Below are positions 44,888 through 54,470 of a stretch of 64,000 nt of DNA, piece by piece (within the stretch, counting starts at the first letter, position 1; every line of letters begins with the position of its first letter). The notes beneath the pieces were generated by a model that ran no database searches, had not been told where the DNA came from, and worked only from the letters and a program-made list of their open reading frames with translations. Where the stretch lies: the NCBI GenBank assembly GCA_030430495.1, contig JAUIKM010000009.1, positions 89,071 through 153,070 of the forward strand, written 5' to 3'. Origin of the DNA: a bacterium. GTDB lineage: Bacteria; Bacteroidota; Ignavibacteria; Kapaibacteriales; UBA7675. The position numbers and the translations under genes were made by a program.

Positions 44888-46960
44888 TCAGTCTTCTACC
44901 GGCGTTTCGACTTCAACTTCCACCGTGCGGCAGTAGAAACGCCCTTCCGGGAAGCTGTTGTCAAAAAGCAGAACATCCTCGCCGTAACCGACCGCCGTGC
45001 TGCCGTCCAGTCCGAGGGCCCGTTCCGTGTTAATGGCGCGGCGGCCGGACAAATCCAGGTTAAACTGAGCGTCGCCCGTGCGATCCGTGTACCCTTCAAT
45101 TCTTACGGTCGACCGTTCATCCACGCGATTCTGAATCAACGAAACAATTTCTCGGTTGCGCTCGCCCAGCTCGGCGGAGTTGAAGTCAAACAGAATGAGG
45201 CTGAAGCGATCCACGCGCGCATCGCCGACTCCCTGCTCGCGTTTGCGCTGAATCGTCACGAGTTCCACGGGCAGCGAAGGCTCGGCGGAGCGCACTGTTT
45301 TACTGTCTTTGTCGACGTATTCAAAGGTCGTTTGCAGACTGCCTGAATTCAGGACTTTTGTGCCACTTTCGGCGGGCGTCCAGTCGATGTGCGGCGGCGG
45401 TGCGCCTCTGCCTTCACGACGGAAAAGTTCGCGTCCATTCTGTTTAACTGTCACACTCCATGTGCGTACGCCGCGGCGCGTATTGGCCTGCGGATACAAT
45501 CTGACGACCGGGTTCTCGAGTCGGCGCAAGGTATCGCTGACGAGCAGCGGCGCGAGAATTGCAGGGTCATTGCTGCTGATCTCAACGCGGCGGTTTTCAG
45601 CGCGGCCGTCTTCGGACTCGGCATTGGACGGAACCGCCGGCAGGTTGCGGCCGCTCGTATTGATCCGGTCGCGACCGATCTTCCAGTTGGTCGCCAGATA
45701 ATCCTCAATTGCTTTTGCGCGGCGATTGCTCAGGTCAACATTGCCGCTCTCCGCGCCGTAGTCGGCGTTACAACCAATGATATCCACCTGAGCGGATGGA
45801 TGTTCGCTCAGGCGGCGGCCGAGAATATTTAACACGTCGTAGTAAGTGTCGAGCGTTGCGCTGACGTCGGCCCCGCTCTCGGGAGTTGTTAAGTCCGTGT
45901 TGTAGCGCGCCGGAATCGCAGCCTGTCCTTCGTCAAAGAATATGTAATTCAGCAGCGGCACAATCCTGTCGGTCAGAAACTCTTCAACGCGCAGCGTCGC
46001 CACATCGCGCTCCAGTCGCTCTCCACCCCGATCTTCAATTGCTTTGATTTGCAGACTCGCCGTCGGCACGCTGAGAGGCTCCGTCGCGATGCTGATTTCC
46101 GGTTCGCCGGCGGCTTTGTCCGCAATCGGCTTGTCGTCCAACGGCGGAGATACTTCCTCCCGTCGATCAACGGGCGTCGCGGATTTGTGCACCCATTTGA
46201 CGGCTACACCCACGCGCAGCGCATCAACTTGCCAGTCCACGCTGGAGGAAATGTTGTTGAGTCCCAGAGTGTAAAACACTTCAGGCGCGAGCAGCGCCGT
46301 GCGCGTGCTGTTTAACGGCAGGTCGTAGGAAAGTCCAAAACTGAGCCCCAACGCCAGACGCTCCAGGTCCGGAACATCGTCGGCAAAGCGGTTGCGCACG
46401 CGCGTTTGTGTGTCTTCAAACACGCCGAAATCCGGTTGAGTGATTTCTTCCTTTTGCTCAAAACTTGCCACTGCACGATAAGCAAGATATGGCCCGCCGT
46501 AGAGCGAAAACCCACTAAACAGTTGAAATTCCAGCAGCGGCTCAAGTCCAACGGAAATCAGGGTAGCGTCAATGCTGTGCTCAAATATTCCGTCGACGAG
46601 TTCGCCGCCCGGCGAGGCCACCTGCGTGGGTTCCTCCCGCAGCAATGTGCCTGAAAATGAATGCACGCCCAGGCGCGGCTGCAGACCCAGGGCGTCCGTC
46701 CAGGGCCAGGTGTACAGCAATCCGCCGTTGAATCCCGCACCGTCGCCTTCCTCAAACAGGGGGCAACAGGTCGGGTAATCCGGACTGAGCTGCTGAAAAT
46801 CGGCCCTGTGAGAGTTAATGTTAAAATTCGCAAACAAACCGGTTTCGCGTTGCATCGCAGACGAGTTGTTCATCGTCTGGGCGCTTAAACTGAACGACGC
46901 GCCGCCTGAAAACGGCACGACCAACAAGAGGGCAAGGGCGTACGGGAAGAACCTGTTCAT
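44888..46960 (-). CDS. OmpA family protein, paralogue of the one at 33844-35913
   Basis: 690 residues with a signal peptide (FFPYALALLLVVPFSGGASFSLSAQ). It shares the layout of the protein at 33844-35913: an N-terminal barrel-like region with a conserved CC motif (SPDYPTCCPLFEEGDGAGF), then one OmpA-like domain (FFDEGQAAIPARYNTDL ... SAQVDIIGCNADYG ... DGRAENRRVEI) and a C-terminal OmpA-like domain (RSTVRIEGYTDRTGDAQFNLDLSGRRA). The poly-Pro linkers are missing. Peptidoglycan binding by the OmpA-like domains is expected from the family. It lies 64 bp after the giant WD40 cargo gene on the same strand, probably one transcript. Confidence 0.88.
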   Translation of the reverse strand: MNRFFPYALALLLVVPFSGGASFSLSAQTMNNSSAMQRETGLFANFNINSHRADFQQLSPDYPTCCPLFEEGDGAGFNGGLLYTWPWTDALGLQPRLGVHSFSGTLLREEPTQVASPGGELVDGIFEHSIDATLISVGLEPLLEFQLFSGFSLYGGPYLAYRAVASFEQKEEITQPDFGVFEDTQTRVRNRFADDVPDLERLALGLSFGLSYDLPLNSTRTALLAPEVFYTLGLNNISSSVDWQVDALRVGVAVKWVHKSATPVDRREEVSPPLDDKPIADKAAGEPEISIATEPLSVPTASLQIKAIEDRGGERLERDVATLRVEEFLTDRIVPLLNYIFFDEGQAAIPARYNTDLTTPESGADVSATLDTYYDVLNILGRRLSEHPSAQVDIIGCNADYGAESGNVDLSNRRAKAIEDYLATNWKIGRDRINTSGRNLPAVPSNAESEDGRAENRRVEISSNDPAILAPLLVSDTLRRLENPVVRLYPQANTRRGVRTWSVTVKQNGRELFRREGRGAPPPHIDWTPAESGTKVLNSGSLQTTFEYVDKDSKTVRSAEPSLPVELVTIQRKREQGVGDARVDRFSLILFDFNSAELGERNREIVSLIQNRVDERSTVRIEGYTDRTGDAQFNLDLSGRRAINTERALGLDGSTAVGYGEDVLLFDNSFPEGRFYCRTVEVEVETPVED

Positions 46961-47024
46961 GTGGATTCCACTATTGGTGCATGACTATTGGACGGCTGCG
47001 CGTTGTTTCCCGGCCTGCACCTGT

Positions 47025-50000
47025 TTAATGCAAAATGACGAGTGTGTTAAACACTTCGACGGACAATGAACGCATGCGGATGAGGTAGATTCCGGTCGGA
47101 AGATCGCTCAGATCGACCGGAATGCGGAACGGTCCGGGTTCGAGCAACTGACGGCGGATGCGCCACACGCTGTGCCCCGGACGGTCGAAAATTTCAAACT
47201 GCAGGTCGCCGCGTTCAATCGAGATTCCGGCAATCTCCATGTCGCCGTCGCCGGGGTCGGGAAACACGCGCAACTCCGGCGACGGTCCAAGCGGATTAAA
47301 GAGACGAGTGCCGTCGACGCGGCAGAGATTCTCCAGCGTGAACATCCCGGCGCCGCTCCCGCCCGCCTCCGTCAAGGACGTACCGTCCGCATCGAGCCAG
47401 GAAAATGCACTGACGCGGACGAGCGATTGCTCCAAATGACCCAAAGCGGCCGTGAAGGCCACATCTCCAAGCACCGCGGAGACGCCGTCCCAGCTAAATT
47501 CAAAGGCGGCGCGCACGCGATGTTCGCTCCCGGCGGGCGTTGTGGGCGCGGACCGGAGAGGAACAAGCATGTCCGCATTATACTCCAGTTCCACGCGGCA
47601 GCGCCTGCTCGTCACTCCGGCAGCACGCAACAATTCCGGCTCTCCGAAAAGAATTCGGGCGTATGCGGTCTCCCCCGCCGCCGCACTGAAATCTTCAACA
47701 TTGAGCGACGGAGGAAGAACCAGTGCACGCAACAGGAGCTCGCGCTGATTTAATACGCCGTCGACTTCGTAGGCAAGGAGAGCATTGTTTGTGCCGGCGG
47801 CGGAGGGCGTCATACGGACCACTATGTCGAGTGAGTCGCCCGGCGCAAGCACGCGACCGACGGGATTGTCCACGAGTGTAAAATGCGCAGCATGCGGACC
47901 GATGAACGCTATGTCCGTCAGCGTGTGCGACTGCTCCGAGTTGTTAACAAGGAATCCGGGAAGCAGAGTATCGCGCGCAGAGCCGCCAAGCAGCAACGCG
48001 CCCATGTCGACCTCCGCATGACGGCGCAGCAGGTATTCAGGCAGCGCCCGTCCACGCAGCGGAATGCCGACGACGGTATCGCCCACATTCAGGAAGATTG
48101 TATGTTCAATATCGCCGGGATTATCCGGACGGAACTGCAGATTGATCACCAGAGTATCGCCCGGCGCGAGCGTTTGCTGCGGCGACCGCGGCTCGACCAG
48201 TCCAAACTCGGGACTCCACGCAAAGGAAGCGTAGTTAACACCGCGGTATGTCCATGGCCGCGCGCCGGCGTTCATCAACGATGCCGGCTGATCGGCGAGC
48301 GACTGGATGAAGAGCTGCGTGTCCGGAAACAGTCCGGGCAGCACTTCAATCTGCGCGGCGACGGTGTTGACATCGGCGCTGTCGGCCTGCATCCGAGACT
48401 GAACAACTGCCGTGTTCCACACCTGCACGTCGCCGTGGTTGCTGCGCAGAGCCAGCCGCCGGCCGTCGGGGTGCCAGGCCAGTTCGCGAACCAGGGACGC
48501 ATACTTTTTGGTAAAACTGCGATCCAAACCGCCGTTAAACTCAAATACCTGCACGACGTGATTGTTAAACGCAACGGCCAGAGCGGCACCGTCGGATGTC
48601 CAGGCCATTGCGGCCACCGCGGCGTAATGCGCATCTTCACCGACGACGAGTGCGCGGTTCTCGCCGCTTGTCAGGTCGTGAATTTCCAGGAAACCGCTGC
48701 TGCCGCCCACGGCGATCTGTGCGCCGTCGGGACGCCAGGCGGCCGTTGATATCTGTGGACTGAAGTGCGGCCGTGTAAACACAATGGTATCGAGCGCATC
48801 GCTGTCCGGGTTCCACAGCAGGACAAAGGCGGCATTGCGCGCAAGCACCGCACGATGTTGACCGAGAGGTTCCCAGTCATAGGCGGCGACATTTGCATCC
48901 AGACTCAGAATGCGTACAATCTGACCGGGATCGCCGTCAAACAGCAGCAGCTCCCGGTTGCGCACGATGCCGACCTGATTGAGATCGGCACGCCATTGCA
49001 GGTTTGTTGCGAGGTTGCCCGGGAAACCCGTAGCCAGCAGGTTGTCCGCCGCGTCGTACAGTTCCAGTTCCTGGTTGTTGTTAATGAGGGCGCGGCGCCC
49101 GCTGGACGGCTGCAGGCGAAACTCGCGCGTGCTTTCGTCCCATGCGGGCATGAACGGCCGCAGATTTTCGCTTGCGGCGTCCCACACCATCGGCGCGGAA
49201 AATGCCGCCACGACCAAACCTGTTCCATCCGGCAGCCACTGAATTGTGCGCGCAATAACGCTCGGCCCTTCCAGACGCGAGCGCAGGCCAAAACCCGGCA
49301 GATCAAAGGTGTTAAACTCGTAGAGTCCCCGCGGCGTGATTCGAAATATCAGCGCCGTAGCAGCCTCGCTGTTTAACTGAATGCCACGTGCGCCGCGGCC
49401 GACGTCAACCGTTCCGAGCACCCGGCCATCCGCGACGGCAATTTGCAGCAGTTCCGATTCTGCCGTATCGAGAATGTAGAGCACCGCGCGCGCATGATCC
49501 CAGGCCAGGACATCGCTGCCGTTCGACGGCAGGTCGATGCGTCGCAGTGCTGATGAGTTGTCGAGTTCCAGCAGAACACAGTCGCCGGCGTAACTCAGCA
49601 CGGCAATCGTATTTCCGGTCGGACCCGCGGCCAGGTCGCTGAAGCTGCTGCCCGCCTCGCTCACCGTGTAGGGACCGATGTTTGCATCGCGCCAGGGCCA
49701 GGCGACCAGACGCCTGTCGTAGTTAACAAGCGCCACATATTTTTCGTCGGCCGTCCAGGCGAGTTTAACATTGTACTCGGTCGATCCAAATGTAGCGCTG
49801 CGCTCAAAGCGGCGCGCGGCAAGGTTCCAGACAGCCACATTGCCCGTTCTGTCGGTCACGGCCAGAAATTCGCCGGAGGGACTCCAGGCAAAAGCCGTGA
49901 TGGAATTGCTCATGAAGTCGGGATAGTAGTCGACAGCGCCGGTTGTTGTGTCGACCAGAGCCAGACCGCTGCTGCTGAACCCGCAGGCCAGAAAGCGGCC

Positions 50001-51668
50001 GCGCGGATGCCAGGCGGCGATGTTCGTGTTGAAACTCTGCCGCAGACTTAAACTGCGCACCTGGGCTGCGTCGGCCGTGCGGTACAGGTCAATTGTGCCG
50101 CTGTTGCTGCGTACGGCGTACAACTGCCCGTCGGGCGAAAGGGCAAATACGGAAGCAAAACTTTGGATCTGTTTAAGCGGCGGCTGAGCGTTGCCGTCGG
50201 GCGCCTGCTGCAGCGAAACAAACACGCGCAGGCCGGCGCTCTGGTGATCGGGAACAAGCCACTCATAGCTGCCGCCGCGCGCCTGATCGCTGATGAGATA
50301 GCGTTGTGATTGCCCGTCGAGTGAATATTCCAGACGTACGGGAATGTCAAGGCCGACGCCGCTCCAGCGAATGGTATACAGGTGATGTGCGCCGAGCAGC
50401 TCACCCGCGGCCGGGGCTTCCAGTTTTAAACCAGCGCCTCCCGCAGCGGCTTTCAGTTTGTCGCCGCCGAGGCATTCCAGCTCGGCAACGGCGCAGGCAT
50501 TGGTTTTAAACGTCAGGGAGGCCGGCGCGACGGCGCTATCCTGCGAGCGGTAGCGCAGCGTCAGGCCACGCGACTGGTCGCGCGTTAACACTTCGCCGCG
50601 GGCCGGTGGGTTGAGCAATTCAAACTGCGGGTTGTCGGACACGATCTGATTGATCCGCAGGTCGCCGCCGCGCGCCATGATCGTGAGCGCGGTATCGCGC
50701 GTTTCGCCCGCAGCAATAGCGCCGAAATCGATAAATTCCGGCTTGAGGATTAAACGGGGCAGGAGATCTACGCTCAGGTTGAAGGCGGCCGTATCCGCCT
50801 GTTTAAACTGCGGCGAGTCAACGATCAGCTGCTGCCGCCCGGGGCAGTTCGCGCGGCTGTACCACTCCACGTTGAACGTTTGTCGGTTAAGCGCGTGCAG
50901 CATCACATCGCGCAGCGCCGAGTTTAAGCGCCGCGGAGCGCTCAGGCCGTCGATATTCAGGGTTTTCTGCCCTTTTGCAACAATTGCCTCATCGATGTTA
51001 ACAAGCTGCACATTGTAGATTTGTTCGCGCTTTCCGTCGAGAATGGCGCTGAAATCCGCACTGAAACCGGGGTAATACGCGTCGCGATCCAGGGCGATAA
51101 CGCGGTAGGAATGCCGGCCTGTATCGCGAAAACGGACATAACCGAAGGGACGGTTGTAGGCGGCGTTCTGCGCGTCGTCGCGCACCTCTTTCCACTCGCT
51201 GTACTCGTCAAATCGACGCAGCAGCGCGTCTGCATCGGCGGTGAAATCCTGCACGACAAGTGGCCGGTCCTGATAGACAAACAGCGAATACTCAGCGGCT
51301 CCCGCCTGCGGAATCATCATGGCCGAATCGAGCGCCGCGCGAACAATTGCGCGGTCGGCGGCATTGGTCAGCAGGTCTGAGGCAATCGAAAATATGACGG
51401 ACACGCTGTCCTGCGCGGTCACCTCCGGCGGCAGCAGCGCATAGTTGTCAATTGCTCTGCCGTTCTCGCGCAACTTAAACACCTGTTCACGCCCACCGGC
51501 AAGAAGCTGATTCCGTTCGTCAACCATGCGCAGCGTCGCACGCAAACGCGGATAGTCGCTTGTATCCACGTGTTCTATGCGCACCGTTTGTGCATTCAAC
51601 CACGGCGACAAACAAGAGAAAATCAGAAAGATTGCGGTTAAGACGGGAAGGGGTTTTCGCCCGGACAT
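47025..51668 (-). CDS. T9SS-secreted 1547-aa WD40 propeller protein
   Basis: A signal peptide (GRKPLPVLTAIFLIFSCLSPWLNAQ) opens the protein. Residues ~30-240 resemble a von Willebrand A domain, but the MIDAS DxSxS is not visible (VSVIFSIASDLL), so metal binding is doubtful. A beta segment follows (~290-390, DFGAIAAGETRDTALTIM). Residues ~500-1100 are many WD40-type repeats (FALSPDGQLYAVRSNSGTIDLY, AAWHPRGRFLACGFSSSG, FAWSPSGEFLAVTDRTGNVAVWN, LAWHPDGRRLALRSNHGDVQVWN), consistent with one or two beta-propellers. HYDIN-like domains and a T9SS-type C-terminus (LRVFPDPGDGDMEIAG ... TGIYLIRMRSLSVEVFN) close it; the usual PNP is PDP. Expected on the cell surface or released, in a structural or binding role. 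The OmpA gene follows 64 bp on. Confidence 0.85.
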   Translation of the reverse strand: MSGRKPLPVLTAIFLIFSCLSPWLNAQTVRIEHVDTSDYPRLRATLRMVDERNQLLAGGREQVFKLRENGRAIDNYALLPPEVTAQDSVSVIFSIASDLLTNAADRAIVRAALDSAMMIPQAGAAEYSLFVYQDRPLVVQDFTADADALLRRFDEYSEWKEVRDDAQNAAYNRPFGYVRFRDTGRHSYRVIALDRDAYYPGFSADFSAILDGKREQIYNVQLVNIDEAIVAKGQKTLNIDGLSAPRRLNSALRDVMLHALNRQTFNVEWYSRANCPGRQQLIVDSPQFKQADTAAFNLSVDLLPRLILKPEFIDFGAIAAGETRDTALTIMARGGDLRINQIVSDNPQFELLNPPARGEVLTRDQSRGLTLRYRSQDSAVAPASLTFKTNACAVAELECLGGDKLKAAAGGAGLKLEAPAAGELLGAHHLYTIRWSGVGLDIPVRLEYSLDGQSQRYLISDQARGGSYEWLVPDHQSAGLRVFVSLQQAPDGNAQPPLKQIQSFASVFALSPDGQLYAVRSNSGTIDLYRTADAAQVRSLSLRQSFNTNIAAWHPRGRFLACGFSSSGLALVDTTTGAVDYYPDFMSNSITAFAWSPSGEFLAVTDRTGNVAVWNLAARRFERSATFGSTEYNVKLAWTADEKYVALVNYDRRLVAWPWRDANIGPYTVSEAGSSFSDLAAGPTGNTIAVLSYAGDCVLLELDNSSALRRIDLPSNGSDVLAWDHARAVLYILDTAESELLQIAVADGRVLGTVDVGRGARGIQLNSEAATALIFRITPRGLYEFNTFDLPGFGLRSRLEGPSVIARTIQWLPDGTGLVVAAFSAPMVWDAASENLRPFMPAWDESTREFRLQPSSGRRALINNNQELELYDAADNLLATGFPGNLATNLQWRADLNQVGIVRNRELLLFDGDPGQIVRILSLDANVAAYDWEPLGQHRAVLARNAAFVLLWNPDSDALDTIVFTRPHFSPQISTAAWRPDGAQIAVGGSSGFLEIHDLTSGENRALVVGEDAHYAAVAAMAWTSDGAALAVAFNNHVVQVFEFNGGLDRSFTKKYASLVRELAWHPDGRRLALRSNHGDVQVWNTAVVQSRMQADSADVNTVAAQIEVLPGLFPDTQLFIQSLADQPASLMNAGARPWTYRGVNYASFAWSPEFGLVEPRSPQQTLAPGDTLVINLQFRPDNPGDIEHTIFLNVGDTVVGIPLRGRALPEYLLRRHAEVDMGALLLGGSARDTLLPGFLVNNSEQSHTLTDIAFIGPHAAHFTLVDNPVGRVLAPGDSLDIVVRMTPSAAGTNNALLAYEVDGVLNQRELLLRALVLPPSLNVEDFSAAAGETAYARILFGEPELLRAAGVTSRRCRVELEYNADMLVPLRSAPTTPAGSEHRVRAAFEFSWDGVSAVLGDVAFTAALGHLEQSLVRVSAFSWLDADGTSLTEAGGSGAGMFTLENLCRVDGTRLFNPLGPSPELRVFPDPGDGDMEIAGISIERGDLQFEIFDRPGHSVWRIRRQLLEPGPFRIPVDLSDLPTGIYLIRMRSLSVEVFNTLVILH

Positions 51669-52015
51669 TGTTGCAGCGATTGTGTTAATAAAATGCGAAA
51701 CAGATTTTGTTTAACCTGTTGTTGCCTGCGGCGGTCACAACCCGAGGGGGGCAATGCGGGTGATCATGACCGGTCCGTGCACAAGGAAGCGAATAATACG
51801 GGAAAATAAAAAGCCGGACAAATTCCCGCTAGACGGTAAAATTTATCCGGCCATTCTGATAGTTTTTTTAGCGCGGCCTTTGCCATGAACAATCCCGAAC
51901 AGCCTCTTTTGTTAGTCGTGCAGATTAGAGTTGCACGCGTGTGAGTTGGCGTCGAGTGTTGCAACGGCGGTCCGGAGGTCCAAAGGGAGCTGAAACCGGG
52001 ACCACGCGAATTTCA
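51669..52015. other. Intergenic region with third copy of the TTGTTAGTCGTGCAG word
   Basis: The third identical copy of TTGTTAGTCGTGCAG is at 51910-51924, inside the 3' region of the AHSA1-like gene. A terminator hairpin (51813-51851) lies beyond it. A short leftward open frame overlaps this hairpin but is not convincing. Confidence 0.45.
51813..51851 (-). terminator. Terminator downstream of the SRPBCC gene
   Basis: GCCGGACAAATT (51813-51824) and AATTTATCCGGC (51840-51851) pair over 12 positions with one mismatch, 15-nt loop. Read leftward, the stem is followed by TTTTTATTTTCCC, as expected for a minus-strand transcript. It lies about 165 bp beyond the stop at 52016. Confidence 0.6.
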
Positions 52016-52552
52016 TCAGCCATTGACGAGGCTGCGTATGGCGGCGCGCTGTTCTTCGCCCGTTTCGCAATAGATTTTGAGCGCCGGCAGCACGGTTTGC
52101 CAACCGGTGCATTTGCCGCGGAAGGCGGCGTCGAAACGCGGGTCGACGGAAACGCCCGAGTCGCGCAGGCGCAACTGCACAGCGCCGCCGGAGAGAACTT
52201 TCATTTCGAAGATGGTTTTGACGGGGCCGTGCGAGCCGAATTTGTTGTGTCCGTCCGTGCCGAGCGGTTTGCCGTTGTGTTCGGTCCAGGTCAGTTCGAC
52301 GAGTTTGGGTTGGCGCAGGCGTGAGAACTTGCCGCGGATGACGGTGCGGCCGGAGTCTTCATTCCATGCGAGCAGGATGCCTTGATCGCCTTCGTGGTCG
52401 ACTTCGGCTTCATCGGCAAACCAGCGTTGCATGCCGGCGGCGGTGGTAACGGCGTTGAATACTTTTTCGAGCGGTGCATGTATTTCGATGCTACCGTTGA
52501 CCGAGCGAGTGAGATGTACGGACTTGACAGCTTCTTGCAGATCCATGGTCAT
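52016..52552 (-). CDS. SRPBCC/AHSA1 domain protein
   Basis: 178 residues from ATG 52552 (a second ATG at 52546 also fits). The START/Bet v1-like fold is recognised from ARSVNGSIEIHAPLEKVFNAVTTAAGMQRWFADEAEVD-type sequence: a first strand and helix, then WNEDSGRTVIRGKFSRLRQPKLVELTWTEHNGKP and the C-terminal helix GWQTVLPALKIYCETG. AHSA1-type proteins bind hydrophobic ligands or the chaperone Hsp90; here the role is unknown. The frame remains open upstream to 53023, but that part is unlike any domain and is excluded. Monocistronic. Confidence 0.8.
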   Translation of the reverse strand: MTMDLQEAVKSVHLTRSVNGSIEIHAPLEKVFNAVTTAAGMQRWFADEAEVDHEGDQGILLAWNEDSGRTVIRGKFSRLRQPKLVELTWTEHNGKPLGTDGHNKFGSHGPVKTIFEMKVLSGGAVQLRLRDSGVSVDPRFDAAFRGKCTGWQTVLPALKIYCETGEEQRAAIRSLVNG

Positions 52553-53294
52553 GCCTTTCCAGAATGAGTTGAACGGGGGGCAAAAGAGTTTGCGGTAATT
52601 AGTAAGCGCTTCAGATCTGCGGCAACCGGTATATGTTCGCGTTTTCCGTTGCCGCGGAGAACTCGAATCACTATCGACGAGGTTCCGGGCTTTCGAGTGC
52701 ACGGCTGCGGCGGCCATCCGTTCAGCGGCGAATATGGCACGTTGACCGACGTTGTACGCAGCGTTCAGTTTTTTCGCGTTTGAACATGCCACAAAGCTTT
52801 GTAGTGTTGTGGCAGAGCGCGCAGACGTGTGCGGGGAGATCGCTTCAGGTGCGGGCCGGGTATCCGTCCAACCTTTGGGTTGACAGGCGGCGGGCTTGAT
52901 GGTGGGTTGGTGGTGGAAAACACTGCCGGAGGCGGAGGTGGACCCACTTGATTTCACGGAGGGCTGCGTCGCGACGTTCCGACGCCCAAACCGGCCGCTC
53001 CAATGCCAAAACTGCCCGCTCATCGCTCAGACAGGATACTCATCGCTCAGGCTGACTGTTCATCGCCCGGGCCGGATGATCTTTTGTTCCCTGTCAGGCA
53101 AAGATTGCGGCGGACTGCCGGGTCAGGGGGATTGCGGGGCCTGGAACTTCATGCCCGCTCGCCCACCGCAAGCGCCATTGTCCGCGCAACTCACATAACT
53201 GCCGATCAAGGTCTCGACAACTTGACACTGACGACAGTCCTTTCCCTCAGCGATTTGAGACTCCGGACAGCAGCCGAACTCAAGAACTAAAACT
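52553..53294. other. 742-bp intergenic region with short repeats
   Basis: No gene is supported. The sequence shows repeated CTCATCGCTCAG (two copies about 53018-53050, a third degraded copy near 53055) and purine-rich GGTGGGTTGGTGGTGG near 52901. The frame that extends the SRPBCC gene upstream is not supported by any domain. Confidence 0.4.
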
Positions 53295-54326
53295 TTAGTC
53301 TCCACGCTCGGGAACCTGATACTCCTCGCCGCGGCGCACATAGGCGTGAAAGTTCTCAGAATCGATGTTCGATCCGCAGATGATTAGCCCGACGCGTTTG
53401 CCGCGCAGTTCGTCCGCCAGAACGTGCCAGGCGGCGGCCGTGGCGGCGGCGCCGGCGGGCTCGCACGCCAGTTTGAAGTCGTGGAACAACATGGCCATGG
53501 CGTGACAAAGTTGTTCGTCGTCGACGCGGACGATTCTGTCGATAAATCGGCGGCAGAGTTCAAAGCTGTACGGCGCGGCGTGCGGAGCGCCCAGTGAGTC
53601 GGCGATTGTCGCAACGCGTTCGATAGACTGCGGGCTGCCGGCGGCAAAACTGCGGGTCATGCTGTCCGCGCCGAAGGGCTCCACGCCGATCACCTGACAC
53701 TCCGGCCGCAATTGTTTGACGGCCGCGGCCACGCCGGCGGCCAGGCCGCCGCCGCCGATCGGCACAATGACTGCATCCAGCTCGCCCGCCTGCTCCACAA
53801 ATTCGGCGCCCAAAGTGGCCGTGCCCAGGGCCGTGTGCGGCCCTTCAAAGGGATGCACAAACAGGCGGCCTTCGTCGCGTTCTATGGCGCGCACTGTCTC
53901 AAATGCTTCGTGCACGTTGTCAACCAGCACGAGCTCGGCGTCCAGTTCGCGGACGCGGTCCATGCGGGCGCGGCTGGCGCTGCGAGGCATGACAACCTTG
54001 GCGTGCACGCCCAGCAGGCGCGCCGCATACGCAAGTGCAATGGCGTGATTGCCGGCGCTGACCGCGGTGACGCCGTGTTCGAGTTCTTTGGACTGGGCGG
54101 CCAGCATGACCATCAGAGCGCCGCGCGTCTTGAAACTGCCGGAGCGCTGGAACAACTCAAGTTTGGCAATCAACTGCGCCGAAGCGCCGAAGCGCGCCTC
54201 TGTGCGATCCGAGCGCAGCTCCCAGACTGGCGTGACGGGCAGATAGTCCGCCAGCGTGGCGCGGGCAGCCTGGATGGACCTTGGATTCGGCGCATTAACC
54301 TCTGATGCGACGGCGGAAGATGGCAT
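53295..54326 (-). CDS. Serine/threonine dehydratase, PLP-dependent
   Basis: 343 residues of the fold-type II PLP enzymes. PLP lysine K66 is in ELFQRSGSFKTRGA, the asparagine loop is SAGNHAIALAYAARLLG (~90-106), and the phosphate-binding loop is PIGGGGLAAGVAA (~188-200). The C-terminal part ends ...GLIICGSNIDSENFHAY. The sequence is closest to catabolic threonine/serine dehydratases, which convert L-threonine to 2-oxobutanoate (or serine to pyruvate) with release of ammonia. No regulatory ACT domain is seen. It is 144 bp from the SCP2-like gene upstream. Confidence 0.92.
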   Translation of the reverse strand: MPSSAVASEVNAPNPRSIQAARATLADYLPVTPVWELRSDRTEARFGASAQLIAKLELFQRSGSFKTRGALMVMLAAQSKELEHGVTAVSAGNHAIALAYAARLLGVHAKVVMPRSASRARMDRVRELDAELVLVDNVHEAFETVRAIERDEGRLFVHPFEGPHTALGTATLGAEFVEQAGELDAVIVPIGGGGLAAGVAAAVKQLRPECQVIGVEPFGADSMTRSFAAGSPQSIERVATIADSLGAPHAAPYSFELCRRFIDRIVRVDDEQLCHAMAMLFHDFKLACEPAGAAATAAAWHVLADELRGKRVGLIICGSNIDSENFHAYVRRGEEYQVPERGD

Positions 54327-54470
54327 GTCGGTTCCGGATTGTAATGTTCAGAGCCGCAGCGCGCACAGAGCGACGCTGTTTGCGCCTCACCGCATGACAA
54401 ACAAAAATGGCTGTCCGGAAAGGCGCTGCATGAGCTATACAAAATTGCACTTCCGGAAGCAGACCATCAA

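Noticed and set aside
51764..51964. Small minus-strand open frame across the hairpin after the SRPBCC gene
   Set aside because: It overlaps a terminator-like hairpin and has no recognisable content.
52553..53023. N-terminal extension of the SRPBCC protein
   Set aside because: No domain match, Ser/Thr/Arg-rich shadow-like composition; the AHSA1 core starts at 52552.
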